64,000 bases of DNA from assembly GCF_900106845.1 (NCBI RefSeq), contig NZ_LT629849.1:1-64000 (forward strand). The letters are read 5' to 3'. The notes below the pieces were generated by a model, which searched no databases, was not told where the DNA came from, and saw only the letters and a program-made list of their open reading frames with translations. Made by a program: the position numbers and the translations under genes. This stretch comes from Romboutsia timonensis (GTDB taxonomy: Bacteria; Bacillota; Clostridia; Peptostreptococcales; Peptostreptococcaceae). Positions 50,855 to 61,627 of the stretch are shown piece after piece (position 1 is the first letter of the stretch; every line of letters begins with the position of its first letter).

Positions 50855-52204
50855 ATGGCAAGAATTGATAACAGAAAGAATGATCAAATTAGAGATATAA
50901 AAATTACTAGAAATTATACAAAGTACGCAGAAGGATCTGTACTTATAGAAATGGGATCAACAAAGGTTATATGTACAGCATCTATTGAAGATAAAGTACC
51001 TCCATTTTTAAGAAATACGGGAACAGGTTGGATAAATGCTGAATATTCAATGCTTCCAAGATCAACGCATCAAAGGAAAGTAAGGGAATCATCAAGAGGG
51101 AAAGTTGATGGTAGAACACAAGAGATACAAAGATTAATTGGTAGAGCAATAAGATCCGTAGTAGATTTAAGTAAAATAGGGGAAAGAACTATATGGGTAG
51201 ACTGCGATGTAATACAAGCGGATGGAGGAACAAGAACTGCCTCTATAACAGGAGCTTTTGTAGCTGTAGTAGATGCTATAAATAAGTTACATAAATCAAA
51301 AGCAATAAAACATATGCCAATAACAAACTTTGTATCGGCAATAAGTGTTGGTATAGTTGAAAAAGAACACTTACTTGACTTATGCTACGAGGAAGATTCA
51401 AATGCACAAGTAGATATGAACGTAATAATGACTGATAAAGGTGAATTTGTTGAAGTTCAAGGTACAGGAGAGGAAAGACCATTTTCTAGAGAAGATTTAA
51501 ATAAATTATTAGAACTTGGAGAAAAAGGGAATAAAGAATTAATAAAAGCTCAAAGAGAAGCATTAGGTGAAATAGCAGATGAAATACTTGGAGTAGAATA
51601 TGGAGATGAAGTAGTTATAGCTACGAATAATGCGCACAAGTTGAAAGAAATAGGGGATATATTAAGTGACCTAGATTATAAAATATACTCTCTAAAAGAC
51701 GTAAACTTAGATGGAATTGAAATTGTTGAAGATGGAAAAACTTTTGAACATAATGCGTTAATAAAGGCTAGAATAATAGCTAAGAAAACTAATATGATAG
51801 CAATATCAGATGATTCAGGTTTAGAAGTTGATGCTATAGGAAAAAAACCAGGAATATACTCTGCTAGATTTGCAGGAGAGAATGCTACTGATGAAGAAAA
51901 TAGACAAAAGCTAATTAAGTCTTTAAAAAATATACCAATGAGCCAAAGAAGTGCAAGATTTGTATCTGCTATAGCGGTTGTTTTCCCTGATGGAAAAGAA
52001 TTTGTAGTAAGAGGAACTTGCGAAGGAAATATAGGATTTGAAGAAAAAGGCAAAAATGGATTTGGGTATGATTCATTATTTATAGTTGATGGATATAATA
52101 AGACATTTGCAGAGATACCATCTTCTGTTAAAAATGCTATAAGCCATAGAGCTAATGCTTTAAAACTAATGAAGGTAGAGTTTAAAAAAAGGGTAGGTAA
52201 GTAA
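50855..52204 (+). CDS. rph: RNase PH fused to XTP/dITP diphosphatase (RdgB)
   Basis: A 449-residue fusion of two complete enzymes. Residues 1 to about 240 are RNase PH ([51 protein letters not shown]), which trims tRNA 3' ends. Residues from about 251 ([14 protein letters not shown]) to 449 are RdgB/HAM1 ([35 protein letters not shown]), which removes non-canonical purine triphosphates. In many Firmicutes they are separate adjacent genes (rph, then rdgB, then yfcE). The yfcE ATG overlaps the stop (TAATG). Confidence 0.95.
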   Translation: MARIDNRKNDQIRDIKITRNYTKYAEGSVLIEMGSTKVICTASIEDKVPPFLRNTGTGWINAEYSMLPRSTHQRKVRESSRGKVDGRTQEIQRLIGRAIRSVVDLSKIGERTIWVDCDVIQADGGTRTASITGAFVAVVDAINKLHKSKAIKHMPITNFVSAISVGIVEKEHLLDLCYEEDSNAQVDMNVIMTDKGEFVEVQGTGEERPFSREDLNKLLELGEKGNKELIKAQREALGEIADEILGVEYGDEVVIATNNAHKLKEIGDILSDLDYKIYSLKDVNLDGIEIVEDGKTFEHNALIKARIIAKKTNMIAISDDSGLEVDAIGKKPGIYSARFAGENATDEENRQKLIKSLKNIPMSQRSARFVSAIAVVFPDGKEFVVRGTCEGNIGFEEKGKNGFGYDSLFIVDGYNKTFAEIPSSVKNAISHRANALKLMKVEFKKRVGK

Positions 52205-52674
52205 TGAAAATAGGTATACTAAGTGATACACATATGATTAAGGAGTGTATTGACAAAACGATACCCTACTTAAAAGATTGTGATTTAATAATACATGCAG
52301 GTGATAACTTCTCCGACTCTAAGTATATACATAATATGACTAAAGTCGGAATTATGGCAGTAAAGGGTAATTGTGATTTTGATAATGTAGAAGATGAACT
52401 TATATTTGATATAGAAGATAAAGTAATATTTTTATGTCATGGTGATAAATATAATGTAAAGTATGGCCTTGATGAAATAGAAGCTAAGGCTAAAAGTATA
52501 GATGCTGACATTGTTATATTTGGTCATACACATACTCCACTAAACTTTAAGAAAGATAATATTATATATCTAAATCCTGGAAGTGTATCTTTACCAAGGG
52601 GAGTAGATTATAAAAGTTTTTCTATAATGAACCTTGAAAATGACAATATAAAAATAGAGCAAATAAGATTATAG
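52204..52674 (+). CDS. yfcE: YfcE-family metallophosphodiesterase
   Basis: Calcineurin-like phosphoesterase (156 aa). Metal-ligand motifs are visible as GILSDTHM (residues 3-10), IHAGDNF, KGNCDF, LCHGD and FGHTHTP. It overlaps the stop codon of the rph-rdgB fusion, so it is the last gene of that operon. Its physiological substrate is unknown; the family hydrolyses phosphodiesters in vitro. Confidence 0.92.
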   Translation: MKIGILSDTHMIKECIDKTIPYLKDCDLIIHAGDNFSDSKYIHNMTKVGIMAVKGNCDFDNVEDELIFDIEDKVIFLCHGDKYNVKYGLDEIEAKAKSIDADIVIFGHTHTPLNFKKDNIIYLNPGSVSLPRGVDYKSFSIMNLENDNIKIEQIRL

Positions 52675-52715
52675 AAACTATTGAATTGTCTATGTTTATG
52701 AAATTAACCCAACAC

Positions 52716-52745
52716 TTGTAAATAAAAAAACTTATGTGCTATAAT
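52716..52745 (+). promoter_or_regulatory. Promoter of tig-clpP-clpX
   Basis: TTGTAA (52716-52721), an 18-base spacer, and TATAAT (52740-52745) with an upstream TG one base before it (TGCTATAAT) form a good vegetative promoter about 54 bases before the tig start. Confidence 0.65.
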
Positions 52746-52798
52746 TAAAGAGTTAAGCTATATAAATCATTACATAACAATATAGGAGGAATAAACTA

Positions 52799-54085
52799 AT
52801 GAAAGCAGAATTAGTAAAAAAGGAAGGTAACAAGGTTACTTTAAAAATAACTGTAGATAATAATAAATTTGAAGCAGCAGTAAATAAAGCATATAACAAA
52901 ACTAAAGGTAAATATAATATACCAGGATTCAGAAAAGGTAAAGCTCCAAAAGTAGTTATAGAAACTCAATATGGAAAGGGAGTATTCTACAACGATGCTA
53001 TAGATATGTTATTCCCAGAAGTATATCCAGAGGCTATAAAAGAATTAAACATAGATCCAATAGATAGACCAGACTTAGACATAGAAGAAATAAGCAAAGA
53101 TAACGGATTAGTTATGGTTGTAAATGTTGAAGTTAAGCCAGAATTCGAATTAGGAGCTTACAAAGGTATAGAAATATCTAAAGTAGACAATACTGTAAGT
53201 GAAGAAGATGTAGAAGCAAGATTAAACGAAATGGTAAACAGAAATGCTAGATTAACATCTGTTGAAGATAAAGCTTTAGAAAATGGAGATACAGCTGTTA
53301 TAGACTTCGAAGGATTTGAAAATGGAGTAGCTTTCGAAGGTGGAAAAGGTGAAAACTACAACTTAGTTATAGGTTCAAATACTTTCATACCAGGATTTGA
53401 AGATCAATTAGTTGGTAAAAAAGCTGGAGAAGAAGTAGAAGTTAACGTTACTTTCCCAGAAACTTACCATGCAGAAAACTTAGCTGGAAAGCCAGTAGTA
53501 TTCAATGTTAAAGTAAATGATGTAAAGGTTAAAGAAGTTCCAGCTTTAGATGATGAATTCGCTAAAGATACTACTGAATTCGAAACTTTAGCAGAGTTAA
53601 GAGCTGACGTAAAAGCTAAGTTAGAAGAACAAGCTAAAAATGCAGCAGATGCTGAAATGAGAAATGCTTTAGTTGAAAAAGTTTCTGCAAATACAGAAGT
53701 AGAAGTACCAGAAGCTATGGTTCAACATCAAATAGACAATATGTTAATGGAACTTAACTACCAATTACAATACCAAGGATTAAACTTAGAACAGTTATTA
53801 CAAATGACTGGAAGAGGTTTAGATGAGTTAAGAGAAGAAAGAAGAGCTGATGCAGAAAGATTAGTTAAATCTTCTTTAGTATTAGAAGCTATAGCTGAAA
53901 AAGAAAATGTAGAAGCAAATGATGCAGATGTAGATGCTGAATTAGAAAAAATGGCTGCTATGTACAACATGGAAGTTGAAAAAATAAAATCTTCATTAAG
54001 AGAAACTGATATAGAAGATATAAAAGGTCAAATAAAAATAAGAAAAACACTAGACTTATTAGTTGAAAATGCAACAATAGCTTAA
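52799..54085 (+). CDS. tig: Trigger factor
   Basis: Ribosome-associated folding chaperone and peptidyl-prolyl isomerase (428 aa). The N-terminal ribosome-binding domain shows the signature GFRKGKAPK (about residues 43-51), the middle FKBP-type domain shows GDTAVIDFEGF and IGSNTFIPGFEDQL, and the C-terminal helical arms complete the protein. AGGAGGA precedes ATG 52799. It heads the conserved tig-clpP-clpX order. The codons are more uniform than in neighbours, as expected for a highly expressed gene. Confidence 0.97.
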   Translation: MKAELVKKEGNKVTLKITVDNNKFEAAVNKAYNKTKGKYNIPGFRKGKAPKVVIETQYGKGVFYNDAIDMLFPEVYPEAIKELNIDPIDRPDLDIEEISKDNGLVMVVNVEVKPEFELGAYKGIEISKVDNTVSEEDVEARLNEMVNRNARLTSVEDKALENGDTAVIDFEGFENGVAFEGGKGENYNLVIGSNTFIPGFEDQLVGKKAGEEVEVNVTFPETYHAENLAGKPVVFNVKVNDVKVKEVPALDDEFAKDTTEFETLAELRADVKAKLEEQAKNAADAEMRNALVEKVSANTEVEVPEAMVQHQIDNMLMELNYQLQYQGLNLEQLLQMTGRGLDELREERRADAERLVKSSLVLEAIAEKENVEANDADVDAELEKMAAMYNMEVEKIKSSLRETDIEDIKGQIKIRKTLDLLVENATIA

Positions 54086-54087
54086 TC

Positions 54088-54114
54088 TTACAGTAGCCTA
54101 TTAGGCTACTGTAA
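54088..54114 (+). terminator. Hairpin between tig and clpP (no T tail)
   Basis: TTACAGTAGCC (54088-54098) pairs with GGCTACTGTAA (54104-54114). Only A+T-mixed sequence follows, so it may be a partial terminator or mRNA-processing stem that sets tig and clpP levels apart. Confidence 0.55.
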
Positions 54115-54155
54115 ATTATATATAGAATAAATAAGAGATTTAGGGGGTATAGCAG

Positions 54156-54740
54156 ATGGCATTAGTACCTGTAGTTGTTGAGCAAACAGGAAGAGGAGAA
54201 AGATCTTACGATATATATTCAAAACTTTTAAAGGATAGAATTATATTTTTAGGTGATGAAGTAAATGATGCTACAGCTGGACTTATAGTAGCACAGTTAT
54301 TATTTTTAGAATCAGAAGACCCAGATAAAGATATACATTTATATATAAACTCACCAGGAGGAAGTATAACAGCAGGTATGGCTATTTATGATACTATGCA
54401 ATACATTAAACCTGATGTAAGTACTATATGTATAGGAATGGCAGCATCTATGGGAGCATTCTTATTAGCAGCAGGAGCAAAAGGTAAAAGACTTGCTTTA
54501 CCAAACAGCGAAATAATGATACACCAACCTTTAGGTGGAACAAGAGGTCAGGCGACTGATATAGAAATACATGCTAAAAGAATCTTAAAGATGAAAGATA
54601 CTTTAAATCAAATACTATCAGAAAGAACAGGTCAACCATTAGAAAAAATTCAAATGGATACTGAGCGTGATAACTTCATGTCATCAATTGAAGCTAAAGA
54701 ATATGGTTTAATAGATGAAGTAATTACAAATAGACCGTAG
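54156..54740 (+). CDS. clpP: ATP-dependent Clp protease proteolytic subunit
   Basis: Serine protease that forms the ClpP barrel used by ClpX (194 aa, typical length). The catalytic Ser is in [11 protein letters not shown] and the His in MIHQPLGG; the Asp is in the TERDNFMS region. AGGGGG precedes ATG 54156. It lies between tig and clpX in a conserved order, so chaperone and unfoldase are made together. Confidence 0.97.
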   Translation: MALVPVVVEQTGRGERSYDIYSKLLKDRIIFLGDEVNDATAGLIVAQLLFLESEDPDKDIHLYINSPGGSITAGMAIYDTMQYIKPDVSTICIGMAASMGAFLLAAGAKGKRLALPNSEIMIHQPLGGTRGQATDIEIHAKRILKMKDTLNQILSERTGQPLEKIQMDTERDNFMSSIEAKEYGLIDEVITNRP

Positions 54741-54759
54741 ATAGAAAGAGGTGCTTAAT

Positions 54760-56007
54760 ATGTCAAAAAATGAAGACAAAAGACAGTTAAAATGTTCATT
54801 CTGCGGCAAGAACCAAGAACAAGTCAAAAGGTTAATTGCGGGTCCAAATGTTTATATATGCGATGAGTGTGTTGAACTTTGCGATGAGATAATACAAGAA
54901 GAAATAGAGGAAGTAGTTGAAGAGGATACTGCATCTTTACCTAAGCCAAAGGAAATGATGGAGATATTAAATGATTATGTTATAGGGCAAGATAAAGCTA
55001 AAAAAGCATTGTCAGTAGCTGTGTATAATCATTATAAGAGAATCTACAATAAAAAAGCTAGCACTAAGGATATAGAGATACAAAAGAGTAATATATTATT
55101 ATTAGGTCCAACTGGTTCAGGTAAAACTTTATTAGCTCAAACTCTAGCAAAAACATTAAATGTACCTTTTGCTATGGCAGACGCTACATCATTAACAGAA
55201 GCTGGATACGTGGGAGAAGATGTTGAAAATATTCTTTTAAAACTTATTCAAGCTGCTGATTTTGATATAGAAAAAGCTGAAAGAGGAATAATATATATAG
55301 ATGAGATAGATAAAATTGCTAGAAAATCAGAAAATCCATCAATAACAAGAGATGTTAGTGGAGAAGGTGTTCAGCAAGCTCTACTAAAGATATTAGAAGG
55401 AACTGTTGCTAATGTTCCACCTCAAGGTGGAAGAAAACATCCACATCAAGAATTCTTAAAAATAGATACTACTAATGTATTATTTATATTAGGTGGAGCT
55501 TTTGATGGAATAGAAAAAATAATCCAAAAACGTGGTGGTGAGAAAACACTTGGTTTTGGAGCTAAAATAGAGAGCAAAAAAGACATAGATTTAGGAAAAA
55601 TATATGCACAAGTTCTTCCTGAAGATTTATTAAAGTTTGGTATAATACCAGAATTTATAGGAAGGATACCAGTTGTAGCAACATTAGACTTACTAGACGA
55701 AGAAGCATTAATGCAAATTCTTAAGGAGCCTAAAAATGCTTTAGTAAAACAATATCAAAAGTTATTAGAACTTGATGATGTTGAATTAGAATTTAGAGAT
55801 GATGCTCTTAGAGCAATTGCTAAAAAGGCTATAGAAAGAAATACTGGTGCAAGAGGTCTTAGAAGTATAGTTGAAAATACTATGATGGAGTGTATGTATG
55901 AAGTACCTTCTAGAGATGATGTTAAAAAAGTTATAGTAACAAAAGAAGCAGTAGAAGGAACAGAACAACCTATTTTAGTATCTAAGGATGAAGAAGAATC
56001 TGCATAA
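54760..56007 (+). CDS. clpX: ATP-dependent Clp protease ATP-binding subunit ClpX
   Basis: AAA+ unfoldase that feeds proteins to ClpP (415 aa). The N-terminal zinc-binding domain has CSFCGKNQ and CDECVELC; Walker [10 protein letters not shown] and Walker B IIYIDEID are complete, and the pore region GYVGEDVE and sensor motifs with RIPVVA follow. The start is ATG 54760 with AGAAAGAGGTG before it; the GTG at 54751 lies within that site. A strong terminator follows. Confidence 0.97.
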   Translation: MSKNEDKRQLKCSFCGKNQEQVKRLIAGPNVYICDECVELCDEIIQEEIEEVVEEDTASLPKPKEMMEILNDYVIGQDKAKKALSVAVYNHYKRIYNKKASTKDIEIQKSNILLLGPTGSGKTLLAQTLAKTLNVPFAMADATSLTEAGYVGEDVENILLKLIQAADFDIEKAERGIIYIDEIDKIARKSENPSITRDVSGEGVQQALLKILEGTVANVPPQGGRKHPHQEFLKIDTTNVLFILGGAFDGIEKIIQKRGGEKTLGFGAKIESKKDIDLGKIYAQVLPEDLLKFGIIPEFIGRIPVVATLDLLDEEALMQILKEPKNALVKQYQKLLELDDVELEFRDDALRAIAKKAIERNTGARGLRSIVENTMMECMYEVPSRDDVKKVIVTKEAVEGTEQPILVSKDEEESA

Positions 56008-56016
56008 TAATTATTT

Positions 56017-56046
56017 AAAAACAGCCTAAAAATTAGGCTGTTTTTT
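56017..56046. terminator. Terminator after clpX
   Basis: AAAAACAGCCTAA (56017-56029) pairs with TTAGGCTGTTTTT (56033-56045) around AAA, followed by another T. Confidence 0.92.
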
Positions 56047-56122
56047 ATTATAATATAATTTAAAATAAATGACAAAATAGATATATATATACTATAAATA
56101 AGTCCCTTAAGTGCTTATTAAT

Positions 56123-56150
56123 TTGTGTAAATTAAAATATAGTGTATAAT
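56123..56150 (+). promoter_or_regulatory. Probable lon promoter
   Basis: TTGTGT (56123-56128), a 16-base spacer, and TATAAT (56145-56150) lie about 135 bases before the lon start. No CIRCE or CtsR repeats were found, so control by those heat-shock repressors is not suggested. Confidence 0.45.
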
Positions 56151-56286
56151 AAATATTAAAGAGTTTATACATTATGAAATAAGGGCAAAATATATTATAG
56201 ATTATTATTAATGTTGAAAATTAAGGATTGTAAATATATAATATATAAAGCAATAAAATCTAGCACTTTAATAAGGAGTGATATTG

Positions 56287-58641
56287 GTGGAACAGAATTA
56301 TACTAAGATTGAACATGAATTACCGTTAATTCCACTTAGAGGATTAGCGATATTTCCATATATGATATTAAACTTTGATGTAGGTAGAGAAATTTCATTA
56401 AAAGCTTTAGATGCTGGGGCTTTAAATGATGATTTAGTATTTTTAACTTCTCAAAAAGAAGCTGAGACAGATGAACCTACTACGGATGATTTCTATCATG
56501 TAGGAACAATATGTAAAATAAAACAAATGATTAAATTACCAGGAAATACAGTGCGTGTATTAGTAGAAGGTATTTCAAGAGGTAAAATAAAAGAAGTAGG
56601 AATGGATGAAGAAGAAGGCTACTTTAAAGCAATTATAGAAGAAGTTGCATATGATGCGGAAAATGCAGATGAAGATGCTGAGGTTGAAGCGTTTGTAAGA
56701 AATGTTTTTGATGCTTTTGAAGAGTACATAAATATAGGAAATAGAGTTTCTCCAGAAATATTAATATCTTTAGCAGATATAGATAATGTAGATCGTTTTA
56801 TAGATACTATAGCTGCAAACATATACTTAAAACCAGATCAAAAGCAATCAATACTAGAAGAGTTTGATGTTAAGAAAAGATTAGAGTTAATATATACTAT
56901 ATTATTAGAAGAAATAGAAATATTAAAAATAGAAAAGAAAATAACTCTAAGAGTTAAAAAGCAAATGAATAAAGTTCAAAAGGAATATTATTTAAGAGAA
57001 CAACTAAAGGCTATACAAAAAGAGTTAGGAGATGACGAAGATATAAACTCTGAGGCTGATGAATATAGAGAAAAGCTTAATAAAATAAAAGCTCCTAAGG
57101 AAACAAAAGAAAAAATAGCAAAAGAAATAAATAAATTCTCTAAAATATCTCCTATGTCGCCAGATGTTTCTGTTAGTAGAACATATTTAGACACAGTATT
57201 CTCATTACCTTGGAATAAAGAAACTAGAGATAAGATTGATTTAGAAAAAGCTAAAGAAATACTAGATGATGAACATTATGGTTTAGAAAAAGTTAAAGAA
57301 AGAATATTAGAATATTTAGCTATAAGAAAATTATCTAAATCATTAAAAAGTCCTATTATATGTTTAGTTGGACCTCCAGGTGTTGGTAAAACATCGATAG
57401 CTAAATCAATAGCAGATTCTTTAGGAAGAAAATTTGTAAGAATCTCTTTAGGTGGAGTTAGAGATGAAGCTGAAATAAGAGGACATAGAAGAACTTATGT
57501 TGGAGCAATACCAGGTAGAATAATAAATGGATTAAAAGAAGCTCAAACTAAAAATCCAGTATTTTTATTAGATGAAATAGATAAAATGTCTTCCGATTAT
57601 AAAGGGGATCCAGCTTCTGCAATGCTAGAAGTATTAGATCCAGGGCAAAATAAGGACTTTGTAGATCATTATGTAGAAGTGCCTTTCGATTTATCTAAAA
57701 TATTATTTGTTACTACTGCAAATAGTTTAAGTACTATACCGAGACCACTGTTAGATAGAATGGAAATAATAGAGGTATCTGGATATATAGAAGAGGAAAA
57801 ACTAAATATAGTTAAAAAGTATTTACTTCCAAAGCAATTAAAAGAACATGCTTTAGAAGCAGATTTTATAAAAATGGATGATGAAGTTATAAGAGATATA
57901 ATAGACTCATATACAAGAGAAGCTGGTGTAAGAAATTTAGAAAGAACTATAGGTAAAATATGCAGAAAAGTAGCTAAAAAATATGTAGAAAATCCTTCTT
58001 TAGAGGGTGTAGTTATTACTAAAGCGGACTTAGATGAATATTTAGGTAAAAATAGATATAGACATCAATTAGCCGGTACTAAACCAGAAGTTGGTATTGT
58101 AACAGGACTTGCATGGACAGCTGTTGGTGGAGAAACTTTAACTGCAGAGGTTAATGTTTTAAAAGGAAAAGGACAAGTTGTTTTAACAGGTAAGTTAGGA
58201 ACTGTTATGAAGGAGTCTGCTCAAACTGGTATATCATACATAAGATCTATAGCAGATAGATTTGATATAGACCCTGATTTCTATACTAAAAATGATATAC
58301 ATATACATCTTCCAGAAGGTGCAGTACCAAAAGATGGACCATCAGCAGGTATAACTATGGCCTTAGCAGTGCTTTCAGCATTAACTAACATACCAGTAAG
58401 AAATAATGTTGCAATGACTGGAGAAATAACTTTAAGAGGAAGAGTATTAGCAGTTGGTGGTATAAAAGAAAAATTATTAGCTGCTCATAGAGCAGGAATA
58501 ACAAAAGTATTACTTCCTAAAGAATGTGAAGCAGATTTAGAAGAAATACCTCAAAATGTAAAAGAACAAATGGAATTTGTGCTTGTTGAACATATGGATG
58601 AAGTGTTAGAACATGCATTATTAAGGAATGGTGAACAATAA
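56287..58641 (+). CDS. lon: ATP-dependent protease La (Lon)
   Basis: Homo-oligomeric AAA+ serine protease that degrades damaged and regulatory proteins. About 784 residues. The N-terminal LON domain begins with [14 protein letters not shown]; Walker A is GPPGVGKTS, Walker B is [10 protein letters not shown], and the Ser-Lys catalytic dyad lies in [12 protein letters not shown] with the lysine in the [14 protein letters not shown] region. GTG 56287 and TTG 56284 are both possible starts after AAGGAG (56273-56278); GTG gives an 8-base spacing. The stop overlaps the ysxC start (TAATG). Confidence 0.96.
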   Translation: MEQNYTKIEHELPLIPLRGLAIFPYMILNFDVGREISLKALDAGALNDDLVFLTSQKEAETDEPTTDDFYHVGTICKIKQMIKLPGNTVRVLVEGISRGKIKEVGMDEEEGYFKAIIEEVAYDAENADEDAEVEAFVRNVFDAFEEYINIGNRVSPEILISLADIDNVDRFIDTIAANIYLKPDQKQSILEEFDVKKRLELIYTILLEEIEILKIEKKITLRVKKQMNKVQKEYYLREQLKAIQKELGDDEDINSEADEYREKLNKIKAPKETKEKIAKEINKFSKISPMSPDVSVSRTYLDTVFSLPWNKETRDKIDLEKAKEILDDEHYGLEKVKERILEYLAIRKLSKSLKSPIICLVGPPGVGKTSIAKSIADSLGRKFVRISLGGVRDEAEIRGHRRTYVGAIPGRIINGLKEAQTKNPVFLLDEIDKMSSDYKGDPASAMLEVLDPGQNKDFVDHYVEVPFDLSKILFVTTANSLSTIPRPLLDRMEIIEVSGYIEEEKLNIVKKYLLPKQLKEHALEADFIKMDDEVIRDIIDSYTREAGVRNLERTIGKICRKVAKKYVENPSLEGVVITKADLDEYLGKNRYRHQLAGTKPEVGIVTGLAWTAVGGETLTAEVNVLKGKGQVVLTGKLGTVMKESAQTGISYIRSIADRFDIDPDFYTKNDIHIHLPEGAVPKDGPSAGITMALAVLSALTNIPVRNNVAMTGEITLRGRVLAVGGIKEKLLAAHRAGITKVLLPKECEADLEEIPQNVKEQMEFVLVEHMDEVLEHALLRNGEQ

Positions 58642-59252
58642 TGAAAATAAGAAGCTCGGAAATAACAATGAGTGCAATAAATAGATCTCAATATCCAGCT
58701 GATGGAATACCTGAAATAGCGTTAGTTGGAAGATCTAATGTAGGAAAATCATCTACAGTAAATACACTACTAAATAGAAGAAACTTTGCAAGAACAAGTC
58801 AAACTCCAGGTAAGACTAGAACTATAAACTTCTATCTTATAAATAAAGAATTTTTCTTTGTAGACCTTCCTGGTTATGGATATGCAAAAATAGCCAAGTC
58901 TGAAAAAGATAAATGGGGAGTTATAATGGAAAGATATTTACAAGATAGACCAGAATTATGTGCAATATTCTTACTTGTAGATATAAGACACGAGCCAACT
59001 AATGATGATGTTATGATGTATGAATGGATTAAACACTTTGGATATAACTGTGTTGTAATAGCGACTAAAGCAGATAAAATATCTAGAGGGCAGTATCAAA
59101 AGCACTTTAACATCATAAGAAAAAAATTACAATTAGAAAAAGATGAAAAAATAATACCTATATCTTCTTTAAAGAAAACTGGAGTGGAAGAAGTATGGGA
59201 TGAAATAATAAGACAATATAGAGAACATGGTTATGAAATAACTGTAGATTAA
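58641..59252 (+). CDS. ysxC: Ribosome-biogenesis GTP-binding protein YsxC/EngB
   Basis: Small GTPase (203 aa) needed for 50S ribosomal subunit assembly. G1 GRSNVGKSS, the effector loop [11 protein letters not shown]3 DLPGYG, G4 TKAD and G5 SSLKKTG are all present. It overlaps lon by one base (TAATG), the usual lon-ysxC pairing in Firmicutes. A terminator follows. Confidence 0.96.
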   Translation: MKIRSSEITMSAINRSQYPADGIPEIALVGRSNVGKSSTVNTLLNRRNFARTSQTPGKTRTINFYLINKEFFFVDLPGYGYAKIAKSEKDKWGVIMERYLQDRPELCAIFLLVDIRHEPTNDDVMMYEWIKHFGYNCVVIATKADKISRGQYQKHFNIIRKKLQLEKDEKIIPISSLKKTGVEEVWDEIIRQYREHGYEITVD

Positions 59253-59254
59253 TA

Positions 59255-59281
59255 AAAAGAGTAGCAATTTGCTACTCTTTT
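59255..59281 (+). terminator. Terminator after ysxC
   Basis: AAAAGAGTAGC (59255-59265) pairs with GCTACTCTTTT (59271-59281) around a 5-base loop. Confidence 0.85.
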
Positions 59282-59502
59282 GTTAATTTATGCTATTTAA
59301 TTATAAAATATATATAAAATTTTTTATAAATTAGTCGTAAATAGAAAATATGGAATAATCATAAATAAATATAATTAAATTTAATTTATTAAAAAAATTA
59401 AAAAATCTATTCGTTATATTGAAAAATTATTAATATAATAGTAAAATATGAAAAAATAAGTCAATTAAAGCAATTTATATAAATTTATAGGAGGTGTATT
59501 TA

Positions 59503-60858
59503 ATGAGTGGAAATTCAAATCAACAACTAAGAAAAACTATAGGTTTTAATGCGGCACTTTCTACAGTAGTTGGTATATTAATAGGCTCAGGTGTGTTTTT
59601 CAAACCACAAGCTATATATAGTGCAACTAATGGAGGGCCAGGTTTAGGACTTTTAGCATGGTTAATAGGTGGACTTATAACTATTGCAGCAGGACTTACT
59701 GCAGCAGAAGTATCAGCAAGTATAATAAAACCAGGTGGTTTAATGGTATATTTAGAAGAAATATATGGAGAACGAATAGGATTTTTAACAGGTTGGATGC
59801 AACTAATATTATTCGTACCAGCAATAGTTGCAGCACTAGGAATTATATTTGCCCAAGAATGTGTTAGCTTATTAGGTTTAAATAATGAATTATATGTTAT
59901 AGCTATTGCTATAGGAGTAATAGTTTTTATTGTTTCATTAAATTCATTAGGAGCAAAATTTGGTGGGGCAATTCAAACTGCGTCTACTATATGTAAATTA
60001 TTACCTTTAGCGGTTATAATTATATTTGGATTAATAAAAGGTGACTCAGCAGCACCTATGATGACTCCTTTAGTAGGAGAAGGAGCTAATATTATATCAG
60101 TATTATCTCAGATTCTTATAGCAACTTTATTTGCATATGATGGATGGATATATGTTGGAGCATTAGCTGGAGAAATGAAAAATCCATCTAAGCATTTACC
60201 AATGGCTATTGTAGGTGGTATATCTTTAGTTATGGCAGTTTACCTTATAATAAACGTAGCGTACTTAAGAGTAGTACCAGCATCTGAGATGGCATTAGTA
60301 AGTGCACCAGCAACATTAGTTGCAAGTAAATTATTTGGTCCAGTAGGAGCAAAATTAATAAGTATCGGAATATTAATTTCTGTATTTGGAACATTAAATG
60401 GATTTATATTAACAGGAGGAAGAATTCCATATACAATGGCAAGTGAAAATAGAATACCTTTCTCTAATATATTTAGTAAATTAAATAATAATGGAGTACC
60501 ATTAAATGGAACTTGGTTAATAGTAGGTTTATCAATTTTATACTCATTATCAGGTCAGTTTAATTTATTAACTGATTTAGCTATATTTGTTATATGGATA
60601 TTCTATACGATGTTATTTGTCGGTGTTATGAAACTTAGAAAAACTAAACCACAAATGGAAAGACCTTATAAGGTTCCATTATATCCTATAATTCCTATAA
60701 TTGCTATTGTAGGTGGTGTATTTGTAGTTGTAAGTACATTAATAACACAACCTAAGAATTCTATAGTAGGTTTAATAATAACGTTAATAGGATTACCTGT
60801 TTATGAATATATGAAGAAAAAGAACTCAAATCAAAATAATAATAAAGTATCAGCATAA
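59503..60858 (+). CDS. APC-family amino acid permease (SteT/LAT-like), paralogue
   Basis: Second permease, about 451 aa, with the same motif set as the one at 46977-48323 (LIGSGVFFKPQAIY, TAAEVSASIIKPGGLMVYLEE, AYDGWIYVGALAGEMKNPSK). The two proteins are similar over their full length, so they arose by duplication or come from one family expanded in this genome. The start ATG 59503 follows AGGAGGTG (59490-59497); a GTG at 59494 lies within that site. Substrate is not determinable from sequence. Confidence 0.9.
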   Translation: MSGNSNQQLRKTIGFNAALSTVVGILIGSGVFFKPQAIYSATNGGPGLGLLAWLIGGLITIAAGLTAAEVSASIIKPGGLMVYLEEIYGERIGFLTGWMQLILFVPAIVAALGIIFAQECVSLLGLNNELYVIAIAIGVIVFIVSLNSLGAKFGGAIQTASTICKLLPLAVIIIFGLIKGDSAAPMMTPLVGEGANIISVLSQILIATLFAYDGWIYVGALAGEMKNPSKHLPMAIVGGISLVMAVYLIINVAYLRVVPASEMALVSAPATLVASKLFGPVGAKLISIGILISVFGTLNGFILTGGRIPYTMASENRIPFSNIFSKLNNNGVPLNGTWLIVGLSILYSLSGQFNLLTDLAIFVIWIFYTMLFVGVMKLRKTKPQMERPYKVPLYPIIPIIAIVGGVFVVVSTLITQPKNSIVGLIITLIGLPVYEYMKKKNSNQNNNKVSA

Positions 60859-60862
60859 TAAT

Positions 60863-60905
60863 AAGAGTACCTTATAATATTTTTATATTAGAGGTACTCT
60901 TTTAA
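60863..60905. terminator. Terminator between permease and acetyltransferase
   Basis: AAGAGTACCT (60863-60872) pairs with AGGTACTCTT (60892-60901), with an inner A+T stem, and T residues follow. It lies between two convergent genes. Confidence 0.8.
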
Positions 60906-60907
60906 AG

Positions 60908-61429
60908 TTAGTCTTTAAATATTGACATTATTATTTCATCGTAATATTTTCCATCTTTAAAAATTTCATTTTTTAATACACCTTCAACTGTAAATCCACA
61001 TTTCTTATAAGATTTTATAGCTCTTTCATTAAATGAAAAAGTACTTAGTCTTATTTTATTTATATTCATATTATTAAATATAAAAGTTACTAAAGTTTTC
61101 ATAGCATCAGTACCATATCCTTTACCCCAATAGTCTTTATCTCCAATCATTATTCCTACTAAAGCAACTCTAGATAACCAATTTACATTTTGTATCCCGC
61201 ATCCACCAATATACTTACCTGTTTCTATATCTTCTATAGCAAAATTATATTGACCATTATCATTTGATTTCTGAGATTTTATCCAAGATTCTTCCTCCCA
61301 ATTTGTCATAGGAAATGGGATATTTGTAACCAATAATTTTTTTAATTCTCTATCATTAACAAACTTAGTTGCTAGAGGAATATCTTCTTCTTTATAAGCC
61401 CTTAAACGAACTTTTTCTCCACAATACAT
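60908..61429 (-). CDS. GNAT-family N-acetyltransferase (RimJ/RimL-like)
   Basis: Acetyl-CoA-dependent acyltransferase of about 173 residues. The CoA-binding loop is GDKDYWGKGYGTDAMK (Q/R-x-x-G-x-G/A pattern as WGKGYG), followed by the C-terminal INKIRLSTFSFNERAIKSYKKCGF motif typical of RimJ/RimL relatives. The start is ATG 61429, given GGGGTGA before it; a GTG at 61438 overlaps that site. Substrate is unknown. Confidence 0.88.
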   Translation of the reverse strand: MYCGEKVRLRAYKEEDIPLATKFVNDRELKKLLVTNIPFPMTNWEEESWIKSQKSNDNGQYNFAIEDIETGKYIGGCGIQNVNWLSRVALVGIMIGDKDYWGKGYGTDAMKTLVTFIFNNMNINKIRLSTFSFNERAIKSYKKCGFTVEGVLKNEIFKDGKYYDEIIMSIFKD

Positions 61430-61627
61430 ATAATTCACCCCATATTCAAAATTTATATAATTGTATATGAGAGAAAAATAATAGTAAATAATATTAGAAA
61501 AATTTTATAAGTTATTTTTTTATTATAGATAAACAATTTAAAATGATTAATAAATATATAATAGGAGTAACAAATTGAGATTATAATTAATATTTTAGAA
61601 TAGATATAAAATCTAGGAGGTTTATAT

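Noticed and set aside
56008-56283. CtsR or CIRCE heat-shock operators upstream of lon
   Set aside because: TAGCACTTT resembles half of CIRCE, but no matching inverted half or CtsR heptad repeats are present.
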